Assembly (NCBI GenBank): GCA_025677835.1
Contig: JAIXMR010000005.1
Span: 352,001-416,000 of the forward strand
Length of the DNA stretch: 64,000 nt
Direction of reading: 5' to 3'
Source of the DNA: Sporodiniella umbellata
Taxonomy: Eukaryota > Mucoromycota > Mucoromycetes > Mucorales > Rhizopodaceae
The notes below the pieces were generated by a model. It did no database searches. It was not told the DNA's origin and worked only from the letters and a program-made list of their open reading frames with translations. The translations under genes and the position numbers were made by a program. This document shows, one piece after another, positions 47,478-58,931 of the stretch. Position 1 is the stretch's first letter, and each line of letters starts with the position of its first letter.

Positions 47478-48845
47478 TTAAAGTATATTTAGTAAATCGT
47501 TAAATATTTTGTTGAACAAATCTATTTTTTCTTGATCTAAGGAGCCTTTTTGCCAACAGAGCGTATAAAATAGAATGCCATTCAAACAAGTTGAGTTCAT
47601 ACCAAAGGCAGTACCATATGTATGAGCGCTTTGACAAAAGTAGAGAGACTCGATTTCCCACGAATCACCTGAAATACTGACTTTTCCAATATCTGAAAGC
47701 TCTAACCCCCCACCACGTTTCATAGGGTATTTTCTTTTGTCTTTAAAGAACTCAAGATACTGCTCTGGATACTTGAGAAACTTCAAGATCAAAGCAGCCT
47801 TTGCTCCTTTTAGTTTACCTCCTTTTTGCAGGTTGTCATTGTACTTTTTTGCAAAATCCCATAGAGATTTGTTTTTCAGGATTTTTTGAATATAACCCTT
47901 TTTCCAATAACAGTCGTACTGGCCTACATAATTACCCATCTGATTAGCAGAAAGCGGAGGGTTACACAAGGGACGACAGTTGATCGGAGTACCAACCGAG
48001 ACACTGTGGTTGTTGTAAAGAGTTGCCCAGGCTAAAACAAAGAGCGCATAAACCACCGCATGCCCAGAAATCTGTCTGTTTTTTGACTCTTTCATGATGC
48101 GACCCCAGGTTAAAGAATCTATCTTGTTGCTAAGCACCTCAGTAGAGTGAGGCTCGCCCTCTACAGCAGGAAAATCACCAGCCCAGCCATGGTGAGCGTT
48201 TGTAAGGAATTTTGGAACCGAGCTTTTAATAATTTTTGGCAAAACATCAGATAAGAATGAGATTTTTGGACAGCCACTGTCTTCATAGGTTAGGTCAGGC
48301 TTCAAATTTTCGGGAGTTTGAACTATAAAGCTTTCTTCGTTGACTTTATGTTCTGTTTGTAATTCATGTAAGAGCTCTGTCCAGAAAATTTTGAGAGTTG
48401 ATCCATCGCCAATAACGTGATTAAGGCTGAATGCCGCAAGACAGGTTGTGGGTGAAACAGGTACAATTTTTAATCTCCAGAGAGGCAATTCCGAATCAAA
48501 GTCAAATTCGATGGTACATTGCTCCTGGGTAAGTGAATTGACACTGGTGTTTTGAATAGGAGCGACTTCAACGACTTGAGTAAGGTCGACAGTTTTCAAC
48601 CTTTTAAAGCATACATTCGGTGTATCTATTTCTCTTAGCACCCAAGAAAGAGAGGAATGCCTTTCGATCATTTTTCTGAGTGGAGTCCTCAAGCGTTCCT
48701 GATAGAATTGAGCAGCGTCGATAACACACTCAGGATGTCTCAATTCAGCCGTAAAACAAACGTTTCCATATGACCTGACCAATTGCTTAGTGGATTGATA
48801 TTTTTCCAAGACTCCAATACGTCTTCCTTCTTTTATGTTTTCCAT
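47478..48845 (-). CDS. alcohol acetyltransferase-like protein (condensation-domain fold)
   Basis: Intronless gene of 455 codons, unlike most neighbours. It resembles the fungal alcohol acetyltransferase (AATase/Atf) family, which uses acetyl-CoA to acetylate alcohols. The HxxxDG catalytic motif is NHVIGDGSTLKIFW (about residues 142-155). A second conserved region is VSVGTPINCRPLC. N-terminal features RHPECVIDAAQFYQERLRTPLRKMIERHSSLSWVL and C-terminal YGTAFGMNS fit the fold of BAHD/condensation-type acyltransferases. The substrate cannot be read from sequence. There is no clear signal peptide or membrane helix. An alternative name would be phthiocerol/phthiodiolone-type acyltransferase domain protein. 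Confidence 0.8.
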   Translation of the reverse strand: MENIKEGRRIGVLEKYQSTKQLVRSYGNVCFTAELRHPECVIDAAQFYQERLRTPLRKMIERHSSLSWVLREIDTPNVCFKRLKTVDLTQVVEVAPIQNTSVNSLTQEQCTIEFDFDSELPLWRLKIVPVSPTTCLAAFSLNHVIGDGSTLKIFWTELLHELQTEHKVNEESFIVQTPENLKPDLTYEDSGCPKISFLSDVLPKIIKSSVPKFLTNAHHGWAGDFPAVEGEPHSTEVLSNKIDSLTWGRIMKESKNRQISGHAVVYALFVLAWATLYNNHSVSVGTPINCRPLCNPPLSANQMGNYVGQYDCYWKKGYIQKILKNKSLWDFAKKYNDNLQKGGKLKGAKAALILKFLKYPEQYLEFFKDKRKYPMKRGGGLELSDIGKVSISGDSWEIESLYFCQSAHTYGTAFGMNSTCLNGILFYTLCWQKGSLDQEKIDLFNKIFNDLLNIL

Positions 48846-49661
48846 GGAAAAGACAAGAAGTGAGCAAACAAAGCTTTTTAAAAAAAAAAAAAAAAGAAGA
48901 TAGCTTTGAAGATGACTCCGAAATGCATTTATACTCGTTCAAGAATATAAAACGGCGCAGCTTTCCATATGGGGTTCCATAGGCTCCACACCGCAAGTTA
49001 TTTTCTTATTGACTCTACAAAAAAAAAAAAAAAAAACAATGGACCTTACCAATATATGTATACGTATTGTTTTTTGAAATAGGCTTTATTTTTTCTTTTC
49101 TAGAGAAACTTTCGCTTGGAGTGAGACTAAAAACTTTTGGAGGTATGATATGTTTCTGAAAAAATCTTTAAAAACAGTGCTGAGATGTACACACTTCTAA
49201 ATTTAGATGTTGCTGAGTTACCTGGCGTGATCAATCGTCATTTCGGCCTCTTGAGCACTACTATAGCCACCGCCGTTTTTCGGGAATGCCATTGGCAGAC
49301 CCCCTTCAGCTCAGACGGTTTATTACTACAGACACAAATGCAAACAACTGCCCTTCCCGTTAAAGCTGGAGAAAACCTCACTTTACAGAGCATCCTCTGA
49401 TTTCTCTACTCACTCCGTATTATTGTGTTGCCATCTGTAAATATCCCCAGTCTCTCTCTTTTTTTTTTTTTTTTTTTGGAAACCTCTGAAGCAAAACAAA
49501 AGAGAAATGAATGAATGGTTATAGTTTAAAATTAATAGTAAAGATAATCTCTTTTTTTTTTTTTTTTATGTTTATTAATATGTAGTGTTTAATGTTGAAA
49601 AAAAATACTATTTACAATATAATGTAGTTGAAAAACAACTTTTGTTTTTTCTTGAAAGCAA
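48846..49661. other. intergenic region
   Basis: About 0.8 kb between two minus-strand intronless genes. A tracts at about 48881-48895 and 49019-49036; T tracts at about 49461-49478 and 49552-49567. A higher-GC stretch 49185-49400 is open on the plus strand (71 codons) but unrecognised and could be a promoter or a relic. Confidence 0.4.
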
Positions 49662-51287
49662 CTAAGCGACAGCGTTTACAATCTTGTTCCAGACGATTCT
49701 CCACTTGGGCAAGGGTCGGCCTTTGATATCAAGACCTTCGTCTTCACGAATATCAAGAACAGTATCTTTGATTGTTCCAGTCTCAAAGTCCATTTCCGAG
49801 TTCTTGACAAATCCAGGACGCTTCCAGAGCTTGTGTCCCAAATAAAGAACAACAGCCAAAATAAGACCGATATAACTTGAAATGACGTTTGATGCAGCAA
49901 TAGGAGCAATGAAGGTAGAGTAACCTTGACCGAAGATGATGATTGTACCAATCACAATCACGATAATGTCACAGATAGGGAACAAGGGGGCAACATAAGG
50001 AAGAGCACTGAGCGCACGTCCTTGTGACAAATAGCCTTGACGGAATCGTATATGGGTAATTGAGATGGATACCCAGGTAATCAAACCAGCGAGAGAAGTC
50101 AAGCAAGTCAGCCAGTTAAAGACAACGCCTGAACCAAACAAAGAGGTCAAGAAAGCAAGACAGCCTACAGCGCAAGTAGCCAAGACGGACCAGATGGGGA
50201 TACCGAATCGATTGACGCGAGTAAAGAACTTGGGAGCGTAGCCATCGTTGGAAAGAGAGAGCAAGGTACGAGACGAGGAGTAGACACCCGAGTTTCCTGC
50301 AGAAACCATGGTGATCAAGATGACAGCATTCATCATGTCAGCAGCCCAAGCAGCGCCAGCTTTTTCGAAAACGAGGGTAAATGGAGATACTGAGATATCT
50401 TTTGATCCATTCAAAAGTTGGGTATTTGTGTAGGGAATAACCAAGCCAATGACGAGTATAGAAAGAACATAGAACAAGACGATACGGATAAACACTTGCT
50501 TAACAGCAGCGGGCACCGTTTTGTGGGGGTTTGCCGATTCACCAGCAGTGATACCAACGATTTCAACACCGTTGAAGGAGAAAGCAGCGGTAATGAACAC
50601 GTTAAACACACCAAGAAAGCCATTAGGAAAGGCGCCACCAGGAAGGTGAAAGTTAGAGACACCATAGTTGATACCGCCGATAGCACCCGTATCAACGCAA
50701 AGGCCAACAATGATGAAAATAACGACAACAAGAATCTTGATAAACGACATCCAGTATTCGATTTCACCATATCCTTTCACGGAAAAAACGTTAATGACAA
50801 CGAGAATAGCAAGACAGATGACACTCCATATGACACTGTTCACACTTTTCACCCAGTATTCCATGATCATAGCCACACCGGTAAGTTCGACAGCCACACC
50901 CACAGCCCAGTTTGCCCAATAGACCCAACCAACACAAAAACCCAAAGAAGGGTCTACGAAACGGGTAGCAAAATGAGAGAAGGAACCAGCAACAGGAATA
51001 TGAGCAGCCATTTCACCCAAACTCATCATGACACAGAACACCAAGATACCGACAAGACCGTATGCAACAATAGCGCCACCAGGACCGCCGTTCACAATGG
51101 CTTTACCAGAAGCCATGAAGAGACCAGTGCCAATGGTGCCTCCGAGAGCAATCATTTGGATGTGTCGAGCTTTGAGACCACGCTTCAGAGTGTGGCCTTT
51201 TTCAGCCTCTGAGTTGTCAGATTGGTAAGTGTCAAGATGTTCTATGGTAGTCCCAACAGTAAGGGAGTTTTCTTTTTCTTTTTCCAT
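49662..51287 (-). CDS. amino acid permease (APC superfamily, fungal YAT type)
   Basis: Plasma-membrane amino acid/H+ symporter. Intronless, 541 residues. A ~40-residue cytosolic N-terminus leads into LKARHIQMIALGGTIGTGLF, the family's conserved first helix with the GTIGTG substrate-binding turn. About twelve membrane segments follow. Further signatures: SLGEMAAHIPVAGSFSHFATRF, GWVYWANWAVGVAVE, FNGVEIVGITAGESANPHKTVPAAVKQVF and SAGNSGVYSSSRTLLSLSNDGYAPK. The C-terminal tail includes VWNKIVNAVA. Codon use is strongly biased, suggesting high expression. The substrate (general or specific amino acids) cannot be decided. Confidence 0.95.
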   Translation of the reverse strand: MEKEKENSLTVGTTIEHLDTYQSDNSEAEKGHTLKRGLKARHIQMIALGGTIGTGLFMASGKAIVNGGPGGAIVAYGLVGILVFCVMMSLGEMAAHIPVAGSFSHFATRFVDPSLGFCVGWVYWANWAVGVAVELTGVAMIMEYWVKSVNSVIWSVICLAILVVINVFSVKGYGEIEYWMSFIKILVVVIFIIVGLCVDTGAIGGINYGVSNFHLPGGAFPNGFLGVFNVFITAAFSFNGVEIVGITAGESANPHKTVPAAVKQVFIRIVLFYVLSILVIGLVIPYTNTQLLNGSKDISVSPFTLVFEKAGAAWAADMMNAVILITMVSAGNSGVYSSSRTLLSLSNDGYAPKFFTRVNRFGIPIWSVLATCAVGCLAFLTSLFGSGVVFNWLTCLTSLAGLITWVSISITHIRFRQGYLSQGRALSALPYVAPLFPICDIIVIVIGTIIIFGQGYSTFIAPIAASNVISSYIGLILAVVLYLGHKLWKRPGFVKNSEMDFETGTIKDTVLDIREDEGLDIKGRPLPKWRIVWNKIVNAVA

Positions 51288-52008
51288 TTTTAAAATGTGT
51301 TGATAAAAGGTGTAGTATACTGTGGCTGTTCCTTTTTATATCGAAAGGGTAAAATTAGAGAGGACTTTATTTATTTAGTGGCCAAAGACCCGGATTATAT
51401 ATCTATTTTTTCTTTGTAAAAAAAAAAAAAAAAAAAGTAAATAGGCAAGTTTTCCGCTCTTTATATACTTGATCTTTTCATTTTTCAAAGACCAAAACCC
51501 TGATCTCCGAACAATCTATTCTCTACACTTTGTTTAAACGATACAAATACACTTCTTTTCGTAGGATCTGATGTAGAAACACTCTAAGGTGATTTTTTTT
51601 ATTCTTCTTCAATAAAAATAATGCGCTATACTCTCCAAAAATCGCAACTTTTGTGTTATCTAAAGAGTATCGAGACTCTAAGCAGAGTAGCACAACTTGC
51701 AATTGGTCTGAAGGTAAGATGGTGTCAGAAAGCTCCACTTTTATTCGTCGAAAAAAAAAAGTGAAAGCGATTTATAGAGCGACACAAGCCTAGATGGAAA
51801 GCAACGAAAAAAGGAATATCTGACAAAAGATAACACATGATTGTAGATATACATTATCGGGAAACCAATCATAATGGGATTTTCTAATGTTACACAACCA
51901 GGGAAGAAATGCGCAACAGGTTCGATCTATTAGACCCTTATCAGTAGCGGGCTATTCATCTCGCTTTACCAAAGTCATACAGAGAGTACGTTATAAATCC
52001 GAATTTCG

Positions 52009-52039
<31 letters not shown>

Positions 52040-55000
52040 AGTAAACACAAGGCTTTTCTGTGTCTTACATGTCAAGTCAAATAAAGCAATGGCGTTTTCC
52101 CACAGTTTACAGTATGAATATACAATAACATTGGCGAATTGCGCAATAATACCGATAAAGTTTAGTAACACACAGAGCCGTCATAAAGAGCTCATGTGAA
52201 AGAAGTGACCGTCCCTGTTTCCTATCATTCGATTCGTGAAATCAAATATATAGCCTGAGGAATACTTTGAGCTATACATAATAGCCATAAAAAAAGTAGG
52301 ATGCACATACTTTTTCTGAGAATCCTCTAAAAAACAATTTTACATACCAAAATATATGTGCATCTCAACTAATTTTACTTGCTTTTTTTTTTCTTAGTCA
52401 AGCACATTCTGTCTATTCCAATCGGTCGCCAAGGAAACAGAGCTGGGTCTTTCATTGGTCAGAGAAGTGGCCAAATCGTTGCTTAATTACTCAAAAAGAC
52501 GGCCAATTAAATCTCAGCCTTTTTTTTTTTTTTTCTAGAAACAAATCCAAGTGGCCATACTGTACATGTCCTAGTAGAAAAACTTTGTATGCATTTCTTA
52601 AGGCTTTTATATGATAGAATAATTTTGAGCTGCTTAAAAGTTCGAGAGAGTAGTAAAATTCACTTGCTCTATTTTTTTTTTTTTTAAAAGAAAGCCCCCC
52701 GTGGCAAAATCGTTTTGTTTATAACCATGGTTAAAAACATACGACCTTTTCAGCTATTGTTTTGGGCCTCTGCTTATCCTTTTTTTAAAGGTCCAAAACA
52801 ATGTCAATAGGCGGCTTTTAAATGGAACTCTTATGCGTCATTTGCATGTAAGCTCGAAATAGTATGACTAGTTTGTACACAATAGATTCCAGTTTGCTAT
52901 TTGAGCTTGTCAAGCTTTAAATTACTACGGTCACTTAATAGTTTCAGCAAATCAGTCGCGCCTAATAGCAGTTTCGAATGTCACAGTCATAAAGTACAGC
53001 TGTGTTCTAGCTACTAGAACCGTGGCTATCAATACACATTGTTGATACCAAAGAGTAACATCAAGAAAAAAAAAAACGGAGTCGCCCACTTTACTATAAA
53101 AAATCGAGACCTGCTGTACTAAGTATATACCAGAATAAGACGCCAAATTGAAAGTTTGTATCAAATCCTTCATGAAAAAAGTTTGCTCAAATAATTTACG
53201 CGGATCTAAAAACCCACTCTTTTTAATCTAAATAGGCTAAAGATCTAATAGGTGATTGTATTTTTCAATTGACTGTCATACAAAAGAAAATGAAATTTCG
53301 AATTTACCTTATCAGGTCATTTTTTAATAAGCTGGGAATAAAAGTGGCTGTTGGGTACAGTGCGTTAAAATAACATTTCAGTAGTTGGTAAGCATACACT
53401 ATTAAAGCTTTATTGATCTAAATGTTTTTTTTTTTTTTTTTTTTTTTTTTTGAAAACTTGTTTTAACTGTTTTAGTTGTTTTGTGTATAGAAAGTTATGT
53501 TTACAAAAATGTAATTTCCAAGTCAAATGATTTAAATCGATACAAAGCAATAACAAAAAGCAAAGAATCTAAAAGGTAGACGTCTTATAGAGCAATACAA
53601 AAGAAGCTTAAAGACAAAAAATCAATAGTCAATCACTAAATTGTGTATTGGATAGAGAACTCTCATGGAGCTTCTGGATCAATAAAGCTGCTACCCTGCT
53701 TGATTTTAAAAGGGCATGGTTGAGTATAATATGCCAAAAAACATGCCGACTATTTACATTGTACAGCTTGTATTGGTGACATATCCTATATTTAAAGGGG
53801 TTTTGTTTTCTAAAATAGCTGAATTTACAGTTTTTATCATTACACAGAGCATTTCGGTGAAAAAAATAAGCATAGTAGATACAAACATATACTAATTGTT
53901 ATGGTTGCTCTTAATAGGTATATTTTATCATTTTTCAAAAGCAAACAAATAAATAAAAAAGATAACCTACGTGCAAGCACAGAAATAAAAATTGCCAAAA
54001 GCGGCTCTGCAAACATAGGGTCATTTAACAACGGTCAATGTCAATTCAATCTTGTCTAATCAAGCAACGCAATTGACAGAAATATATATTGTTTTATTTG
54101 CACATTTGGCGATAGATAGTCTGTAGAACTAAAACACTTTAGCAGAAGCGTTTGGTGCTTAGCTATATATAAATACTGTATATTAAATGCTGTATATTGT
54201 TTGTATAGGCTAAACCTCCCGTATGGGAGTCTTGTGTCAACCTAAATGCAGAAATCAAACAGAATTGTTTTTACATGAATTATGCAAGAGTGAGTATTAG
54301 AATGCCGGCATTTGCATTGTGGGATTTTTGAGCTGCCTGTGTTTTCCAAAAGAGTACATACAAAAATAATACAACGGATCGATGTAATGAATAAGATAGA
54401 TGTCATCAAGACCAAAATTTATACATTAGGGTTACTATTTCTGCTTTTGTCTATAAGGAATAAATAATTCCAATACAAGATGGAGCTTGCAGTGAATCGG
54501 GTCTTGTCTTTCAGTATTTGGCCATACTCTCTCTTGCATACATTAGACAGTCTGTGATTTTTTTTTCTTGACAGAGCAGAGATCTATAAATGAGGTACTC
54601 TAAAAAAAAGTATTTCGTTGGAATCGTCAGCTACAATTATGCTTCAGTTGAGATCAGTACAAAAATATATCTACACCTACGAAAGTTAAGCTGCGGTGTA
54701 CTTGTTGGTACATCAAGTGATTTTTTTTTTATTAAAAAAATGCTACTATATGAACAACCTAACAATAAGAGCTAAACTAAATGTTACTACCACTATTAAA
54801 AACGTCTATGCCTTATTACGAATATGTCGTATGTAGTATCACAGACAGATTAAACGAATTCGTGTAACATACACAACTCTGGATATATTTCAAAGGTCTG
54901 TGTAGTTGACTAAAAAAGCTTGGGATACTTTGCACTTTTCAATAAAACGATTGTTGTTCCATCAGCTTTCTCTCTACAGAACAACCACTAAAAAAAAAAA

Positions 55001-56089
55001 GTAGATAAGGCAAATTAGAATGAAACTAAAAGATAGGAGGTATCTCTGGTTATTTTTCGAAAAAGAGATTTGCATATTCACGAGCAATGTGCTTTGGGAC
55101 AATGGCTTTAGATTGATCTTTTGTATCTGTTCTAGATTTTATAAGCAAAAAGTCTAACAACGTTGCAAAATCAAACAAAAAATAGGGTTGTCCATAGGAG
55201 CTATCGTCTTCTAAACCAACTTTTATCTGCTTTTTTTTTTTTTTTTCTAAAAATGTTTAGGCTTGACCGCAGTCAATTTTGTTGATTCTCTAGGCTGTGT
55301 TTACAGTGGATAGTAAACATCGTACTATTTTCTTACTTTTTTTGATGGATGCACTCTATACGACTATTACTCTAAGCATGTACACCTATGGGGGACTTTT
55401 TATTGAGTTCCAAACGAGTTTTGATGCAAAGGTTTGGCCTAAAAAAAAAAAAATCGTAGTTCAAGATCGTTTTCTGTATTTATTTCTCTTTCGAAATCGA
55501 CCCTATCAAAAATCAAACGATCTTATTTACGAAAATTCATGCTCTTGTGTAGCACAGATTTATTTATTTTGGCCCCCAAAAGAAGTTTCTGTTCAGCTAT
55601 ATTGACTCTTTGCAGCTTTAAACAGGTCATTTAAAAAAGGGTAGATAAGCCATGTGAGATAAGCCGCAGCGACTTTTATTTGATTTCAAAAGAAAGATGT
55701 CCTTATGAGAAATGCTTGGTTCTGGATCTTTATCATTTAACCTGAGAACAGAACACTGTAACACACGAAAAAAGAAAGAAAAAAAGGCTTGTTGAATCAA
55801 TGGAGAGAACTTTGAGCAAAAGAATTGCAGCAGAAAGTCAAAACCTTTTTAGTTCAAAGGCTGTTTTCTCTCTCTCTGTTTGCGTTTTTACGATGAAGAT
55901 GATCAGCTCGTAGAGAAGGGTATGTGTGTGTGCGTGTGTGTGTGTGTGTGTGAATCTGAGTGGTTCCTCGGTCCTGGTGATGTTTCATTTTCCGCCGGAC
56001 CCATCGATTTTTTTTTTTTCTGAATAAAAAGCTCATGAATGCCCTAAGCTTATTTGTCTCATACAATCCAAAACTTTTAGTAGTTCAAA
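51288..56089. other. 4.8 kb gene-poor region with orphan exon-like stretches
   Basis: No intact gene is supported. Three stretches look exon-like. One is 51887-51985: an ATG reading that resembles a mitochondrial presequence (RNAQQVRSIRPLSVAGYSSR), followed by GTACGT. Another is 52398-52484, after a T-rich TTAG acceptor. The third is 55294-55431, after TCTAG: LLFLMDALYTTITLSMYTYG, strongly hydrophobic. T tracts are at about 52009-52032 and 53425-53451; GT repeats at about 55922-55952. Otherwise AT-rich with stops in all frames. Confidence 0.4.
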
Positions 56090-58840
56090 ATGGGTATGTT
56101 GGATAACAAAGATGCAGATGAATCGATGGATGGATGAAACTAACCCCTTTGTTTTTACCTTCCGTCTGCTCACTTGGATGCTATTTTTTGATTCAATGAT
56201 TTATAGTTGTAAGTAGTTGAAACCGATGTTACGTAAGCCATGAGCTAAATTAGAATTACAGAATTTCAGTATCGAAGAAATTCGTGATTTGATGAACAAG
56301 GTCAGCAATGTCCGTAACATGTCTGTCATTGCTCACGTCGATCACGGTAAGTCCACCTTGTCTGACTCTTTGGTCTCCAAGGCTGGTATTATCTCCTCGG
56401 GTCGTGCTGGTGAAGCCCGTTATATGGATACCCGTAAGGATGAAATTGAACGTGGTATTACCATCAAGTCTACTGCTATTTCTATGTACTTTGAAATGAA
56501 GCCTGAAGATATCACTGAAATCCAAAACCAAAAGACTGACGGTAACGCTTTCTTGATCAACTTGATCGATTCCCCTGGTCACGTTGATTTCTCTTCTGAA
56601 GTCACTGCTGCCCTTCGTGTTACCGATGGTGCTCTTGTTGTTGTTGATTGTATTGACGGTGTGTGTGTGCAAACCGAGACTGTGTTGCGTCAAGCTTTGG
56701 GTGAACGTATCAAGCCTGTGATTTGTCTTAACAAGATGGATCGTGCCCTTTTGGAACTCCAATTGGACAAGGAAGAACTTTACAACGTAAGTTGATCTAA
56801 GAATGAGTTTATTCAAGATATTCACCTTTACCTCTTTAGTCTTTCGCCCGTACCATCGAATCCGTCAACGTCGTTATCTCCACCTACGTTGATGAAGCCC
56901 TTGGTGACTGTCAAGTTTACCCCGAAAAGGGTACCGTTGCCTTCGCCTCTGGTCTTCACGGCTGGGGTTTCACTCTTCGTCAATTCGCTAACCGTTACGC
57001 CAAGAAGTTTGGTGTTGACAAGACCAAGATGATGGGCAAGCTCTGGGGTGAAAACTACTTCAACCCCAAGACCAAGAAGTGGTCCACCAAGGCCACAGAT
57101 GCCGATGGTAAGCCTCTTGAACGTGCTTTCAACATGTTTGTTTTGGACCCCATCTACCGTATCTTTGATTCTATCATGAACTTCAAGAAGGAGCAAACCG
57201 CCACTCTTTTGGAAAAGTTGGAAGTCTCTTTGACTGGTGACGAAAAGGATTTGGAAGGCAAGGCCCTCTTGAAGGTCGTTATGCGTAAGTTCTTGCCCTG
57301 TGGTGATGCTCTTTTGGAAATGATCTGTATCCACTTGCCCTCTCCCTTGACCTCTCAACAATACCGTATGGCTCTCCTTTACGAAGGTCCCAACGATGAT
57401 GAATGTGCTGTTGGTATCAAGAACACCGATCCCAACGGTCCCCTTATGTTGTACGTCTCCAAGATGGTGCCTACCTCTGATAAGGGTCGTTTCTATGCTT
57501 TCGGTCGTGTTTTCTCTGGTACTGTCCGTGCCGGTATGAAGGTTCGTATCCAAGGCCCCAACTACGTGCCTGGCTCCAAGACCGATTTGGCCGTCAAGTC
57601 CATCCAACGTACTGTGCTTATGATGGGTCGTAACGTCGAAGCCATTGAAGACTGCCCTGCTGGTAACATTATCGGTTTGGTAGGTGTTGATCAATTCTTG
57701 GTCAAGTCTGGTACTATCACCACCTCTGAAGTTGCCCACAACATGAAGGTTATGAAGTTCTCTGTCTCCCCTGTCGTGCAAGTAGCTGTCGAAGTCAAGA
57801 ACGCTAACGATCTCCCCAAGCTTGTCGAAGGTCTTAAGCGTCTTGCTAAATCTGATCCCTGTGTTTTGACCTTCACCTCCGACTCTGGTGAACACATTGT
57901 TGCCGGTGCTGGTGAACTTCACTTGGAAATCTGTTTGAAGGATCTCGAAGAAGACCACGCCCAAGTGCCTCTCAAGACCGGTGATCCCGTTGTGCAATAC
58001 CGTGAAACTGTCACTGCCGAATCCACCATCGACTGTCTTTCCAAGTCTCCCAACAAGCACAACCGTATTTACATGCGTGCTGCTCCCTTGAACGAAGAAT
58101 TGGCTGACGAAATCGAAGATGGTAAGATCTCTGCCAAAGACGACTTCAAGACCCGTGCTCGTGTCCTTGCCGACAAGTACGAATGGGATGTGACTGAAGC
58201 CCGTAAGATTTGGTGTTTCGGTCCTGACGGTACTGGTCCCAACGTGATGGTAGATATCACCAAGCAAGTACAATACCTCGGTGAAATCAAGGATTCTTGT
58301 GTTGCTGCCTTCCAATGGGCTACCAAGGAAGGTCCTGTCGCTGAAGAAAACCTCCGTGGTTGTCGTTTCAACATTTTGGATGTCACTCTTCACGCTGATG
58401 CCATCCATCGTGGTGGTGGACAAATCATCCCCACTTGTCGTCGTGTTGTCTACGCTTCCGTTCTTACCGCCACCCCCGGTATTCAAGAACCCGTTTACTT
58501 GGTTGAAATCCAATGTCCTGACTCTGCTATCGGTGGTATCTACTCTTGCCTCAACAAGCGTCGTGGTCAAGTCTTCTCTGAAGAACAAAAGCCCGGTACT
58601 CCCATGATGACCGTCAAGGCTTACTTGCCCGTCAACGAATCTTTCGGTTTCAACGCTGATCTTCGTGCCGCCACTTCCGGTCAAGCCTTCCCTCAAGCCG
58701 TCTTTGATCACTGGCAAATCATGTCCGGTAACCCTTGTGAAGAAGGTAACAAGGTGTACGACATCATTCGTACCGTCCGTAAGAGAAAGGGTCTCTCTGA
58801 AGATATCCCCGGTCTTGACAAGTACTACGATAAGCTCTAA
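56090..58840 (+). CDS. EF2: translation elongation factor eEF2
   Basis: GTPase that drives ribosomal translocation. Exons: 56090-56093 (inferred), 56254-56786, 56840-58840; about 845 residues. Seen: [20 protein letters not shown] (G1), switch [14 protein letters not shown] and DSPGHVDF, and [11 protein letters not shown] (G4). The diphthamide histidine lies in [18 protein letters not shown]; the C-terminus is [14 protein letters not shown]. Codon use is extremely biased (CGT, AAG, GGT, pyrimidine-ending), typical of very high expression. The first exon is the weak point. Downstream of a likely frame AAT TTC AGT ATC GAA, the simplest legal join gives a four-base first exon (ATG G) spliced to the acceptor ending at 56253. 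The usual MVNF start is not reproduced exactly. Confidence 0.95.
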
Positions 58841-58931
58841 GTAAATTAAGCATCGAATGAAAAAAGGGTTTTTATTATGATAGAAGCCATTTGTATTAAA
58901 TAAATCTGAAAGTGTACAAAAAAGAAATTGT
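58841..58931. terminator. 91 bp convergent spacer with 3' end signals
   Basis: The eEF2 and WD40 genes end only 91 bp apart on opposite strands. The spacer is A/T-rich (TTTTTATTATG, ATTAAATAAAT). ATTAAATAAA near 58894-58903 could act as a poly(A) signal for eEF2. The two mRNAs probably overlap at their 3' ends. Confidence 0.4.

Noticed and set aside
50418..51212. 264-codon open frame antisense to the amino acid permease
   Set aside because: Same cause: shadow of a highly biased coding sequence.
56828..58717. 629-codon open frame antisense to eEF2
   Set aside because: It lies exactly opposite the biased eEF2 coding sequence; strong codon bias removes stop codons from the antisense frame. It has no splice or start context of its own and no recognisable domain.
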